A DNA stretch of 51,826 bases, taken from Lachnospiraceae bacterium. GTDB lineage: Bacteria > Bacillota > Clostridia > Lachnospirales > Lachnospiraceae. Numbering within the stretch: the first letter of the stretch is position 1; each line of letters opens with the position of its first letter. A program made the position numbers and the translations under genes. The stretch is from contig JAQUXP010000026.1 of assembly GCA_028692395.1 (NCBI GenBank), positions 1 through 51,826 on the forward strand, in the 5' to 3' direction. Shown piece after piece: positions 35,065 through 43,789 of the stretch. Below the pieces are notes generated by a model. It did no database searches. It saw only the letters and a list, made by a program, of their open reading frames with translations, and was not told the DNA's origin.

Positions 35065-36810
35065 TTATGCACCTGCCTTTTCATCAAAATCACCGCCGGA
35101 GGTCTGTGATTCATAAACCTCACGGTAAATGGTATTATTCTTCAAAAGTTCTTCATGTGTGCCGAATCCATTCACCGTTCCATCTTCCAGAACGATAATT
35201 TTGTCTGCCTGCTGCACACTGGAGATACGCTGTGCGATAATCAGCTTTGTGGTAGATGGGATCTCTTCTGTCATTGCCCGGCGAATCTTTGCATCTGTAG
35301 CAGTATCTACTGCACTTGTACTGTCATCCAGAATCAGAATCTTCGGCTTTTTAAGCAATGCCCGTGCAATACACAGACGCTGTTTTTGTCCACCGGAAAC
35401 ATTGGATCCACCCTGTTCAATAAAGGTATGATATCTGTCTGGCATACGCTCGATGAATTCATCTGCACAGGCCAGACGGCAGACACGCTCACACTCCTCT
35501 TCACTGGCATCCTTGTCTCCCCAGCGGAGATTCTCAAGAATTGTCCCGGAAAAGAGTACATTTTTCTGTAATACCACGGAAACCTCATCACGCAGTGTCT
35601 CCATATCGTAATCCCGGACATCCATCCCTCCAACCTTCACACTGCCCTCTGTGACATCGTACAGACGGCTGATCAGATTGACCAGACTGGTCTTGGAACT
35701 TCCGGTTCCTCCGATAATACCGATGGTTTCACCGGAATTGATCTTCAGATTGATATCTCTCAGCACCGGATCAGAACTGTCTTTGGAATATGCAAAATTC
35801 ACATGTGAAAATTCGATGCTTCCATCAGCAACTGACATCCTGGGATTTTCCGGATTGTGCAGATCACTTTTTTCATTTAAAACCTCTGTGATACGTCTTG
35901 CACTTGCCATACTCATGGAAACCATAACAAATACCATGGACAGCATCATCAGACTCATCAGAATACTCATGCAGTAAGTAAGAAGACTCATCAGTTCACC
36001 GGTAGTCAGTGCATCGCTCACGATCATATGTGCGCCCAGCCAGCTGAGTCCCAGTATACAGGCATATACCGTCAGCTGCATTAACGGAGCATTAAACGTA
36101 ATGATCGACTCTGCTTTCACAAAGATTTTGTAAATGTTTTCGCTGGCTGTACGGAATTTTTTTGTCTCGTGATTTTCCCGGACATACGCCTTTACCACAC
36201 GAATTGCCGAAACATTTTCCTGTACGGAAGCATTCAGCTCATCGTACTTGGGAAATGCCTGCTGAAAATAAACTGTGGCCTTTTTCATAATAAAGAACAG
36301 GGCAATACCCAGCAGGATCACTGCTACCAGATAAATGCTGGCCAGTCTGACGTTAATGACAAATGCCATGGTCATGGCACAGATCATACTGGCCGGTGCC
36401 CGCATACACATACGCAGAATCATCTGGTAAGCGTTCTGGATATTCGTTACATCTGTTGTCAGACGGGTTACCAGCCCGGCCGTACTGAAACGGTCAATAT
36501 TAGAAAAGGAAAACTCCTGGATATTCCGAAACATGGCTTCCCGAAGATTTTTCGCAAAACCTGCCGATGCCCTTGCTCCGAATCTGCCGCCAAGAATTCC
36601 TGCCGTTAATCCCATGGCTGCTACCACTACCATCCAGCCTCCCACCACATAGATGTGATGAATATCTCCGTTCTCCACACCCTGATCGATAATCGATGCC
36701 ATCAAAAAGGGAATTGCTGTCTCAAAAATAACCTCCAAAATCATACACAGAGGCGTCAGTATGGAATCCCGTGTGTACTCCTTCACCTGCCTCATCAATG
36801 TTTTAATCAT
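35065..36810 (-). CDS. ABC exporter half-transporter, degenerate NBD
   Basis: The 581-residue partner has six membrane segments and an ATPase with Walker A GGTGSSKTS and signature NVSGGQKQRLCIARALL. Walker B reads ILILDDSTSAVD, with Asp in place of the catalytic Glu, and the H-loop reads IAQRISS with Gln for His. Such degeneration of one site is the mark of heterodimeric exporters. Its start overlaps the MarR gene stop by four bases (ATGA), so the regulator and both transporter halves form one translationally coupled operon. Confidence 0.93.
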   Translation of the reverse strand: MIKTLMRQVKEYTRDSILTPLCMILEVIFETAIPFLMASIIDQGVENGDIHHIYVVGGWMVVVAAMGLTAGILGGRFGARASAGFAKNLREAMFRNIQEFSFSNIDRFSTAGLVTRLTTDVTNIQNAYQMILRMCMRAPASMICAMTMAFVINVRLASIYLVAVILLGIALFFIMKKATVYFQQAFPKYDELNASVQENVSAIRVVKAYVRENHETKKFRTASENIYKIFVKAESIITFNAPLMQLTVYACILGLSWLGAHMIVSDALTTGELMSLLTYCMSILMSLMMLSMVFVMVSMSMASARRITEVLNEKSDLHNPENPRMSVADGSIEFSHVNFAYSKDSSDPVLRDINLKINSGETIGIIGGTGSSKTSLVNLISRLYDVTEGSVKVGGMDVRDYDMETLRDEVSVVLQKNVLFSGTILENLRWGDKDASEEECERVCRLACADEFIERMPDRYHTFIEQGGSNVSGGQKQRLCIARALLKKPKILILDDSTSAVDTATDAKIRRAMTEEIPSTTKLIIAQRISSVQQADKIIVLEDGTVNGFGTHEELLKNNTIYREVYESQTSGGDFDEKAGA

Positions 36811-37250
36811 AATTGTTCCTCCACGTTAGTCTTAATCTGTTCTGCCACACGAAAAAAAGTATCCAGATCTTCCTCGGATATTCCTTTCAAGGTCTTGCTG
36901 TCCATCTCGTCAATGGTCGCATGAATTGCCCGATGACAAGTCTCTCCTTTGGGAGTAATCACCAGCTTTTTCAGTCTTGCATCCCGTTCAACCGGTACCC
37001 GCTGAATATAGCCCTTCTTCTCCATACATTGTAAGATATTCGTAGTTGTGGATCGTCCGATGGAAAATCTTGCTTCCACATCCTTCTGATAGATTTCCTG
37101 CTCTTTATTCTCCTTCAGATAGCTCAGAATCCACCCATGCATCGCAGTCACTTCATCCACATCCAGCTTTCTCAGATTGTTCATCAGATTCCGCTGCAGC
37201 AGATTGTCCAGGATCTTTACGATACGTCCAATCTTTCTTTTACATCCCAT
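36807..37250 (-). CDS. MarR-family transcriptional regulator
   Basis: The 147-residue protein has the MarR winged helix: LSYLKENKEQEIYQKDVEARFSIGRSTTTNILQCMEKKGYIQRVPVERDARLKKLVITPKG. It probably represses its own operon, which includes the heterodimeric ABC exporter, until a toxic ligand binds. The ATG follows AAAGGA at 8 nt; a GTG one codon earlier is also possible. A perfect dyad in the upstream region is a likely operator. Confidence 0.9.
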   Translation of the reverse strand: MGCKRKIGRIVKILDNLLQRNLMNNLRKLDVDEVTAMHGWILSYLKENKEQEIYQKDVEARFSIGRSTTTNILQCMEKKGYIQRVPVERDARLKKLVITPKGETCHRAIHATIDEMDSKTLKGISEEDLDTFFRVAEQIKTNVEEQL

Positions 37251-37338
37251 CACACTATTCCTTTCCCAAAGGGCAGCCCGGCTGCCGGTACCCTGTTTTA
37301 CATCTGACAGGTGCCAGGTGTATGTTTTGCCGCTAATT

Positions 37339-37370
37339 GTTCGCTTGCGAACTGTTCGCTATAGAACAGT
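37339..37370 (-). promoter_or_regulatory. Candidate MarR operator(s)
   Basis: Two adjoining dyads: GTTCGC-TT-GCGAAC (37339-37352) and the perfect ACTGTTC-GCTATA-GAACAGT (37351-37370). They lie about 100 bp upstream of the MarR gene, where its promoter is expected, which suits autorepression of the MarR-ABC operon. Confidence 0.6.
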
Positions 37371-37469
37371 TTAGCAAATATCATTTTAGAAGTCAACAAA
37401 AAAATGAAGAACCTCTATCAGACAATGGAAAAAAATAAGCATAAAATCAAATTTTTCTTCATTTTTCAG

Positions 37470-37498
37470 TTGCAATTCAAAGAAAATCACTATATACT
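37470..37498 (+). promoter_or_regulatory. Promoter of the thiSFGH operon
   Basis: TTGCAA, 17-nt spacer, TATACT. The expected transcript start near 37505 leaves a leader of about 230 nt. Confidence 0.7.
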
Positions 37499-37504
37499 GT
37501 ACAC

Positions 37505-37604
37505 GAAACCAATGAATGGTATCATCTGATGATTTTTATTGCTAAAAACCGTTATCTGGAGTTTACTCCGGACAAAAATTGCATAGGGAAACATAGAGTG
37601 AATC
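37505..37604 (+). ncRNA. thi operon leader upstream of an early terminator
   Basis: The first 100 nt hold small hairpins (ACCA/TGGT, ATCATC/GATGAT and TCTGGAG-TTTA-CTCCGGA at 37555-37572). No TPP aptamer (CUGAGA and its partner) is present, and nothing else known was recognised. The segment precedes a strong terminator and could be the sensing part of an attenuator. Confidence 0.4.
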
Positions 37605-37660
37605 AGAGGTTCACGAAGGGGTACACCACCGCGGGTGTATTTCTTTGTGAACCTCTTTTT
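37605..37660 (+). terminator. Attenuator-like terminator in the thi leader
   Basis: AGAGGTTCAC pairs with GTGAACCTCT, continued inward by CGAAG/CTTTG and TACACC/GGTGTA, and is followed by TTTTT. It lies between the promoter and thiS, so readthrough must be regulated or partial. Confidence 0.85.
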
Positions 37661-37732
37661 ATTCTTCGGTTCTCCCGAAATGAAACAAAGCAGATTCTCA
37701 AAAACCACTTAACTGACAGGAAGGAGAAAAGG

Positions 37733-37933
37733 ATGACAATCGAAGTAAATGGCAGATCAGAACAGTTCTCGGAAGAGATATCGCTGTCCGGGTTTGTGAA
37801 GGCAAAAGGATATGACCTGACAAAAATTGCAGTGGAATTAAATGGCGCAATCATTCCCAAATCACAATATGCATGCTGTGTGTTAAAGGAACAGGATACC
37901 CTGGAAATTGTGACCTTTGTAGGAGGCGGCTGA
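37733..37933 (+). CDS. thiS: Sulfur carrier protein ThiS
   Basis: A 66-residue ubiquitin-like protein starting MTIEVNGRSEQF and ending VTFVGGG. The terminal Gly-Gly is adenylated by ThiF and then carries sulfur as thiocarboxylate for thiazole synthesis. The ATG follows AAGGAGAAAAGG; longer in-frame starts lie inside the terminator. Its stop overlaps thiF by one base (TGATG). Confidence 0.93.
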   Translation: MTIEVNGRSEQFSEEISLSGFVKAKGYDLTKIAVELNGAIIPKSQYACCVLKEQDTLEIVTFVGGG

Positions 37934-38577
37934 TGGAACGAATTCCCACAAGAGAAGAAGTATACGAGGCGCTTTGCATGCGTCATACAAGTGAGGTACA
38001 ACAGAAGTTGTCCGCTGGTCACGTAGCGATTGCAGGTCTTGGCGGACTGGGATCCACCGTGGCAGTTGCACTGTCCAGAGCAGGTATTGGGCATCTGCAT
38101 CTGATTGATTTTGACCGGGTTGACTTAAGCAATCTGAACCGGCAGCAATACCGCATAAAAGATCTTGGCAGATATAAGACTGAGGCTTTGCAGGAGATCA
38201 TCATGGAAATCAATCCCTATCTGGAAATTAAAACAGATACCGTAAAGATTACCGCTGAAAATGCAAAACAGCTTTTTACCGGAGAATCCATCATCTGTGA
38301 GGCCTTTGATCAGGCTGTCGAGAAGGCGATGCTGACAGATGTATTCTTCGAGGAATTGTCCCGGGAGAAAATTCTGGTGGCAGCCTCCGGCATGGCAGGA
38401 GCTGCCACCAGTAACCTGATTCGCACAAGAAAGATCAATTCCCGGTTCTACCTGTGCGGTGACGAGACTGCCGGGTTAGAAAGCGGACACAGCCTGATGG
38501 CACCCCGGGTGGGGGTGTGTGCTGCCCACGAAGCTAATATGATTCTGCGGCTTCTGATTGGAGAGACCGAGGCGTAA
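37933..38577 (+). CDS. thiF: ThiS adenylyltransferase ThiF
   Basis: The 214-residue protein has the HesA/MoeB/ThiF nucleotide site GLGGLGS at 35-41, then [17 protein letters not shown] and [13 protein letters not shown]. It is the short clostridial form, without the zinc-binding cysteine pairs of MoeB-like enzymes. It activates the ThiS C-terminus with ATP. Translation is coupled to thiS. Confidence 0.92.
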   Translation: MERIPTREEVYEALCMRHTSEVQQKLSAGHVAIAGLGGLGSTVAVALSRAGIGHLHLIDFDRVDLSNLNRQQYRIKDLGRYKTEALQEIIMEINPYLEIKTDTVKITAENAKQLFTGESIICEAFDQAVEKAMLTDVFFEELSREKILVAASGMAGAATSNLIRTRKINSRFYLCGDETAGLESGHSLMAPRVGVCAAHEANMILRLLIGETEA

Positions 38578-38596
38578 GAATAGAAAAGAGGAAATC

Positions 38597-39409
38597 ATGG
38601 AGACATTCAAAACAGAAAAAGTAACACAGGCAACAGACAAATTAATCTTAGGTGGACATGAATTTGATTCCAGGTTCATCCTGGGTTCGGGAAAATACTC
38701 CCTGGATCTGATTCAGGCGGCGGTGGAACATGCCGGAGCTCAGATTATCACACTGGCGCTTAGAAGAGCCAACGAAGGGGGAAATGCAAACATCCTGGAT
38801 TATATTCCAAAAAATGTTACTCTGCTTCCAAACACTTCCGGCGCAAGAACTGCAGAGGAAGCCGTGCGGATTGCCCGTTTATCCAGAGAAGTGGGCTATG
38901 GTGATTTTGTCAAAATAGAAGTAATCCGGGATACCAAATATCTTCTTCCGGATAACTATGAGACCATAAAAGCTACAGAGATTCTGGCAAAAGAGGGATT
39001 CGTAGTCATGCCTTACATGTATCCGGATCTAAATGTAGCAAGAGACCTTGCAGCGGCAGGTGCAGCCTGCGTAATGCCTCTCGGTGCACCGATCGGTTCC
39101 AACAAGGGCATCTGCACCAAAGACTTTATCCAGATCCTGATTGATGAGCTGGATCTTCCGGTAATTGTGGATGCAGGAATCGGTTCTCCCTCCCAGGCAT
39201 GCCAGGCCATGGAAATGGGTGCCTCCGCTGTAATGGCAAATACAGCAATTGCCACAGCCGGTAATGTTCCCATGATGGCAGAGGCTTTCAAAAAGGCAAT
39301 TGAGGCTGGCAGAACTGCTTACCTGTCCGGTCTTGGCCGCATAATCACAAAGGGTGCCTCAGCTTCCTCTCCGCTGACCGGATTTCTTAAAGAGCAGGAA
39401 ATGATTTGA
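38597..39409 (+). CDS. thiG: Thiazole synthase ThiG
   Basis: The 270-residue TIM barrel has FILGSGKY near the start, the Schiff-base Lys at about 106 (GDFVKIEVI), [23 protein letters not shown] and [29 protein letters not shown]. It condenses deoxyxylulose phosphate, dehydroglycine and ThiS-thiocarboxylate into the thiazole. The start follows GAGGAAATC. Confidence 0.96.
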   Translation: METFKTEKVTQATDKLILGGHEFDSRFILGSGKYSLDLIQAAVEHAGAQIITLALRRANEGGNANILDYIPKNVTLLPNTSGARTAEEAVRIARLSREVGYGDFVKIEVIRDTKYLLPDNYETIKATEILAKEGFVVMPYMYPDLNVARDLAAAGAACVMPLGAPIGSNKGICTKDFIQILIDELDLPVIVDAGIGSPSQACQAMEMGASAVMANTAIATAGNVPMMAEAFKKAIEAGRTAYLSGLGRIITKGASASSPLTGFLKEQEMI

Positions 39410-39472
39410 TCCTTTTAGATCATTTCCCTGCTGTAAATATACAAGACAGACATCAGTAAAAGGAGAAAAAGA

Positions 39473-40684
39473 ATGGGAACTAAGATAAATGAAAGTATCT
39501 TAACAGAAGAAATCAAAGAATTGCAAAAGAAAAACAGAATCGACCATATGACATATCTTCCCGGCATGGAGGTGCTGGATTCTGATATTCAAGAAAAAGT
39601 GATTGACCGTATGAATGCCTACGATGAGTCCCTCTATACGGCGGCAGATGTCCGCCGGGCACTGGCAGCAGATATATGCAGTCTGGAAGATTTTGAGGCA
39701 CTGCTCTCCCCGGCAGCGCTTCCTTTTCTGGAGGAAATAGCGCAGAGAGCGCAGCTGGAGACTCGAAAACATTTCGGTAATTCCACCTATATGTTTACCC
39801 CGCTCTATATTGCAAACTATTGCGAAAATTACTGCATTTACTGTGGCTTTAACTGCCATAACAAGATTCACCGTGCAAAACTGAACCCGGAACAGATGGA
39901 GAAAGAAATGCAGGTGATTGCAGAATCCGGATTGCAGGAGATTTTGATTCTTACCGGGGAGAGCAGGAAAATGTCCGATGTGGAATACATCGGAGAAGCC
40001 TGTAAGATCGCAAGAAAGTACTTTAAGGTAATTGGTCTCGAGGTGTATCCCATGAATTCGGATGAATACGCCTACCTTCATCAGTGTGGTGCAGACTATG
40101 TGACGGTGTTCCAGGAGACCTACAATTCTGACAAATACGAAACTCTGCATCTATCCGGTCATAAGCGGATATTCCCCTATCGCTTCAATGCCCAGGAACG
40201 GGCGATTCAAGGTGGTATGCGCGGTGTGGGATTTGCAGCACTACTGGGGCTGGACGATTTCCGAAAGGATGCGGTGGCAACCGGATATCATGCCTACCTG
40301 CTGCAGCGAAAATATCCCCATGCGGAGATTGCATTTTCCTGTCCAAGACTGCGTCCGATCCTGAACAATGATAAAATCAATCCCATGGATGTGCACGAAC
40401 AGCAGCTCTTACAGGTAGTGTCTGCCTATCGGATTTTCATGCCTTTTGCCAGCATAACCATCTCCACCAGAGAATGCGAACGAGTCCGGGACAACCTGAT
40501 TCAGATTGCGGCAACCAAGATTTCCGCAGGAGTATCCGTTGGAATCGGGGAACATCTGGAGGATGCAGATGCCAAGGGTGATGAACAGTTTGAAATTTCG
40601 GATGGCAGAAGTGTAAAAGAAGTCTATGCGGCGATACAGGCTCAGGGATTACAGCCGGTTATGAGTGATTATATCTATGTATAG
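39473..40684 (+). CDS. thiH: 2-iminoacetate synthase ThiH (radical SAM)
   Basis: The 403-residue enzyme has the radical-SAM Cys117-x3-Cys121-x2-Cys124 motif (CENYCIYCGF) and the ThiH C-terminal domain. It cleaves tyrosine to dehydroglycine (2-iminoacetate) for ThiG, an oxygen-sensitive route that fits an anaerobe; aerobes use ThiO. It follows thiG by 63 bp with an AAAAGGAG site. No thiC, thiD or thiE is in the window. Confidence 0.95.
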   Translation: MGTKINESILTEEIKELQKKNRIDHMTYLPGMEVLDSDIQEKVIDRMNAYDESLYTAADVRRALAADICSLEDFEALLSPAALPFLEEIAQRAQLETRKHFGNSTYMFTPLYIANYCENYCIYCGFNCHNKIHRAKLNPEQMEKEMQVIAESGLQEILILTGESRKMSDVEYIGEACKIARKYFKVIGLEVYPMNSDEYAYLHQCGADYVTVFQETYNSDKYETLHLSGHKRIFPYRFNAQERAIQGGMRGVGFAALLGLDDFRKDAVATGYHAYLLQRKYPHAEIAFSCPRLRPILNNDKINPMDVHEQQLLQVVSAYRIFMPFASITISTRECERVRDNLIQIAATKISAGVSVGIGEHLEDADAKGDEQFEISDGRSVKEVYAAIQAQGLQPVMSDYIYV

Positions 40685-40700
40685 GAAAATAAAAAAAGAC

Positions 40701-40729
40701 TTGCCTCCATTCTAAATTTATGCTATTAT
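40701..40729 (+). promoter_or_regulatory. Promoter of tRNA-Leu
   Basis: TTGCCT, 17-nt spacer, TATTAT, followed by a 5' hairpin (GCCTGTG-ACAT-TCACAGGC, 40738-40756) just before the tRNA, likely part of the precursor leader. Confidence 0.65.
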
Positions 40730-40762
40730 TATTAACAGCCTGTGACATTCACAGGCATGTAC

Positions 40763-40845
40763 GCCGGCGTGTCGGAATGGCAGACGAGGCAGACTCAAAA
40801 TCTGTTGTGGGCAACCACGTGCGGGTTCAAGTCCCGCTGCCGGCA
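40763..40845 (+). tRNA. tRNA-Leu (anticodon CAA)
   Basis: An 83-nt class II tRNA: acceptor GCCGGCG/TGCCGGC, anticodon stem GCAGA/TCTGT with loop CTCAAAA giving anticodon CAA (reads UUG), a long variable arm (TGTGGG..CCACG) and the T-arm GCGGG-TTCAAGT-CCCGC. The discriminator is A; CCA is not encoded. It has its own promoter and terminator. Confidence 0.95.
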
Positions 40846-40852
40846 GTATAGT

Positions 40853-40896
40853 AAAACCCAGTATTAGCGGAAATCCGCTTAGATACTGGGTTTTTT
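40853..40896 (+). terminator. Terminator after tRNA-Leu
   Basis: ACCCAGTAT..AGCGGA pairs with TCCGCT..ATACTGGGT and is followed by six T. Confidence 0.9.
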
Positions 40897-40927
40897 GATT
40901 TCTTTCTAAGTCCTTTCTATTTCTGCA

Positions 40928-40968
40928 CAAAAATAACGCCCTCATCTTTTCATCGATAAGGGCGTTAT
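40928..40968 (-). terminator. Terminator after lysA
   Basis: On the minus strand ATAACGCCCT and AGGGCGTTAT form a 10-bp stem followed by TTTTTG. Confidence 0.88.
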
Positions 40969-40989
40969 CTTCCTGCTGCAATCTTCTAT

Positions 40990-42264
40990 TTAGTCATTTC
41001 CAAACATTTTTTTGTATTCCGGGGTTTCATCCAGCGTTGCAAAGTAATCCCGAGGGGTCTCAGCCCGACGGATCACCTGGTAGCTTCCATCTTCTTTCAG
41101 AAGAACTTCTGCGGATTTCAACTTGCCATTATAATTATATCCCATGGAAAATCCGTGTGCTCCGGTATCATGGATCACCAGCAGATCTCCCATATCAATC
41201 TTTGGAAGCATGCGGTCAATGGCAAATTTGTCATTGTTCTCGCAGAGAGAACCTGTAACATCATACTTATGATCACAAGGTGCATTCTCTTTTCCCATAA
41301 CAGTAATATGGTGATAAGCACCATACATCGCCGGGCGCATCAGGTTGACTGCGCAGGCATCACAACCAATATACTCCTTGTAGATATGTTTCTCATGGAT
41401 TGCCTTCGTTACCAGACAGCCATAAGGGCCCATCATAAAGCGTCCCATCTCAGTATACAAGGCTACCTCTCCCATACCTGCAGGTACCAGTACCTCTTCA
41501 TAAACCTTGCGTACACCTTCACCGATTGCACGAATATCATTGGGCTTGGCATCTGGTGTATAAGGGACCCCAACGCCGCCTGAAAGATTGATAAACTTGA
41601 TATGACAGCCAGTTTCCTTCTGAAGCTTCACTGCCAGTTCAAAGAGAACCTTGGCCAGCATAGGATAATATTCATTTGTGACAGTATTCGATGCAAGAAA
41701 TGCATGAATTCCAAACTCCTCAGCACCTTTTTCTTTAAGCAGTTTAAATGCATCAAAAAGCTGCTCTGTTGTCATACCATATTTGGAATCCCCTGGATTG
41801 TCCATAATGTCATTGCTGATTTTGAACAGTCCACCCGGATTGTAACGACAGCTGATGGTCTTTGGAATAGAACCCAGTGTTTTCTCAAGAAAATCAATAT
41901 GGGTAATGTCATCCAGATTGATAATACCGCCTATCTTGGCAGCATATTCATACTCCTCCGCCGGGGTTACATTGGAAGAAAACATAATCTTATTTCCTGC
42001 AAATCCCATTGCTTCAGAAAGCATCAGCTCAGTCAGAGAAGAGCAGTCACAGCCACAGTCATACTCACCCAGCATCTTAATCAGAGTGGGATTGGGATTT
42101 GCCTTCACTGCAAAATACTCCCGAAAACCTGGATTCCATGCAAATGCCTCTTTCACTGCTTTTGCGTTTTCACGGATTCCTTTCTCATCATACAGATGAA
42201 ATGGTGTTGGAACTGCTGTTGTGATTTCTTCCAGCTTCTCCCTGGTTACAAATGTTTTTTTCAT
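40990..42264 (-). CDS. lysA: Diaminopimelate decarboxylase
   Basis: The 424-residue PLP enzyme of fold type III has the cofactor Lys in EYFAVKANPNPT, the glycine loop NLSGGVGVPYTP, EMGRFMMGPYG and the product-side Cys region CENNDKFAIDR. It decarboxylates meso-diaminopimelate to lysine, the last step of lysine synthesis. The sequence is of the longer clostridial subtype that resembles carboxynorspermidine/DAP decarboxylases. The start chosen is MKKTF after GAGGAGA. It lies downstream of pyruvate kinase with a 72-bp gap. Confidence 0.9.
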   Translation of the reverse strand: MKKTFVTREKLEEITTAVPTPFHLYDEKGIRENAKAVKEAFAWNPGFREYFAVKANPNPTLIKMLGEYDCGCDCSSLTELMLSEAMGFAGNKIMFSSNVTPAEEYEYAAKIGGIINLDDITHIDFLEKTLGSIPKTISCRYNPGGLFKISNDIMDNPGDSKYGMTTEQLFDAFKLLKEKGAEEFGIHAFLASNTVTNEYYPMLAKVLFELAVKLQKETGCHIKFINLSGGVGVPYTPDAKPNDIRAIGEGVRKVYEEVLVPAGMGEVALYTEMGRFMMGPYGCLVTKAIHEKHIYKEYIGCDACAVNLMRPAMYGAYHHITVMGKENAPCDHKYDVTGSLCENNDKFAIDRMLPKIDMGDLLVIHDTGAHGFSMGYNYNGKLKSAEVLLKEDGSYQVIRRAETPRDYFATLDETPEYKKMFGND

Positions 42265-42299
42265 AATTCTTCTCCTCATGTGTCTCTATTAAAATTATT

Positions 42300-42326
42300 G
42301 TAACTGTTCAACCCCTGAGCAGTTAC
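42300..42326. repeat. Palindrome between pyk and lysA
   Basis: GTAACTG.TCA-ACCCC-TGA.CAGTTAC. It may end pyk transcription weakly or be a remnant of the GTAACT hairpin family. Confidence 0.4.
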
Positions 42327-42335
42327 AAATCACTA

Positions 42336-43772
42336 CTATTTTGCCTGAACAATATGAAGCATATTTGTGGCCTGAACCTTACCATCGATCTCATTGGTCG
42401 CCGGATCTCCTGCAGTAAAGATTACCATATCGCCCTTTTTCACAAGTCCCTCCCGCAACACCATGTACATTGCATGAGATATAATATTCTCCGTGCTGTC
42501 CTCTTCGTATCCCACAACGCCTGTCACGCCCCAGTACAGCTGTACCTTTCTTCTGACCTTTTTATTTGGTGTCACGGCATAGATAGGAACACTTGGTCTT
42601 AAATTGGAGATTAGTCTTGCAGTTTTTCCTGACATGGTCGGTGTAACAATGCAGGACGCATTAATATGTTCTACCATATCCACTGCTGCAAAGCCCACTG
42701 CACTGGAAACATTGGCACTTCCCTTTGCTTCCTCTACATCACGATATGTGTCAAATTTCAGATATTTTTCTGTCTCTTCTGCAATCTGAACCATCATTTT
42801 GAGTGCCTCAATCGGATATTTTCCTGCTGCTGTTTCTCCTGAAAGCATAATCGCATCGGTACCATCATAGATGGCATTCGCAACATCCGTTACCTCCGCA
42901 CGGGTTGGGCGGGGATTGCGGATCATAGAATCCAGCATCTGGGTAGCCGTGATAACCGGCAGATAATGATGATTACATTTCTCGATAATCATCTTTTGAA
43001 CATGGGGTACTTTATAAGGTGGAATTTCAACGCCCAGATCACCTCTGGCCACCATGATTCCATCCACTACCTCGATGATACTGTCGATATTCTGTACACC
43101 TTCTGCATTCTCAATCTTGGCAATCACATCGATACCCTCACCGCCATGTGCCTTTAAGAATTCTTTGATTTCCACAACATCTTCTGCTTTACGAACAAAG
43201 GATGCCGCAATGTAATCAATCTGCTGCTCAATACCAAAGAGAATGTCTGATTTATCTTTCTCTGTAATAGCCGGAAGATTTACTGATACATTTGGTACAT
43301 TGACACCCTTCTTTTCTCCCAGCTCTCCACCATTGATTACGGTACAGAAAATCTTGCTTTTTTCTATTTTTTTCACCTGAAGCTCCAGCAGACCATCATC
43401 AATCAGGATACGGTTTCCTGTTTTTACATCCTTGGTCAATTCTGAATAGGTGATGGATACACAGGAAGCATCTCCAACAATCTCCTCTGTTGTCAATACA
43501 AATGTCTGTCCCTCCTGCAGCTGAACCTTTTTTCCGTCCTTCAAAATACCGGTGCGAATCTCCGGTCCTTTTGTATCCAGCAGGATTGCGACTGGGATTT
43601 TAAGATCCGTACGCATTCTTTTCAGCAGATCCATACGTGCTTTCTGCTCTGGGTGATCTCCATGGGAAAAGTTAAATCTGGCTACATTCATACCTGATTC
43701 GATCAGTTCTTTCATGACCTCCTCTTTATCACTGTTTGGTCCCATGGTACAGACAATTTTTGTTCTCTTCAT
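42336..43772 (-). CDS. pyk: Pyruvate kinase
   Basis: The 478-residue protein follows the classic pyruvate kinase plan: TKIVCTMGPNS, NVARFNFSHGD, LDTKGPEIRTG, IAKIENAEGV, MVARGDLGVEIP, MLSGETAAGKYP and a C-terminal allosteric domain. It lacks the extra PEP-utiliser-like domain found in some Firmicute enzymes. It converts PEP and ADP to pyruvate and ATP. The start has a GGAGG site. A single gene, followed by lysA. Confidence 0.97.
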   Translation of the reverse strand: MKRTKIVCTMGPNSDKEEVMKELIESGMNVARFNFSHGDHPEQKARMDLLKRMRTDLKIPVAILLDTKGPEIRTGILKDGKKVQLQEGQTFVLTTEEIVGDASCVSITYSELTKDVKTGNRILIDDGLLELQVKKIEKSKIFCTVINGGELGEKKGVNVPNVSVNLPAITEKDKSDILFGIEQQIDYIAASFVRKAEDVVEIKEFLKAHGGEGIDVIAKIENAEGVQNIDSIIEVVDGIMVARGDLGVEIPPYKVPHVQKMIIEKCNHHYLPVITATQMLDSMIRNPRPTRAEVTDVANAIYDGTDAIMLSGETAAGKYPIEALKMMVQIAEETEKYLKFDTYRDVEEAKGSANVSSAVGFAAVDMVEHINASCIVTPTMSGKTARLISNLRPSVPIYAVTPNKKVRRKVQLYWGVTGVVGYEEDSTENIISHAMYMVLREGLVKKGDMVIFTAGDPATNEIDGKVQATNMLHIVQAK

Positions 43773-43789
43773 CTCCTATGCCTCCACTT

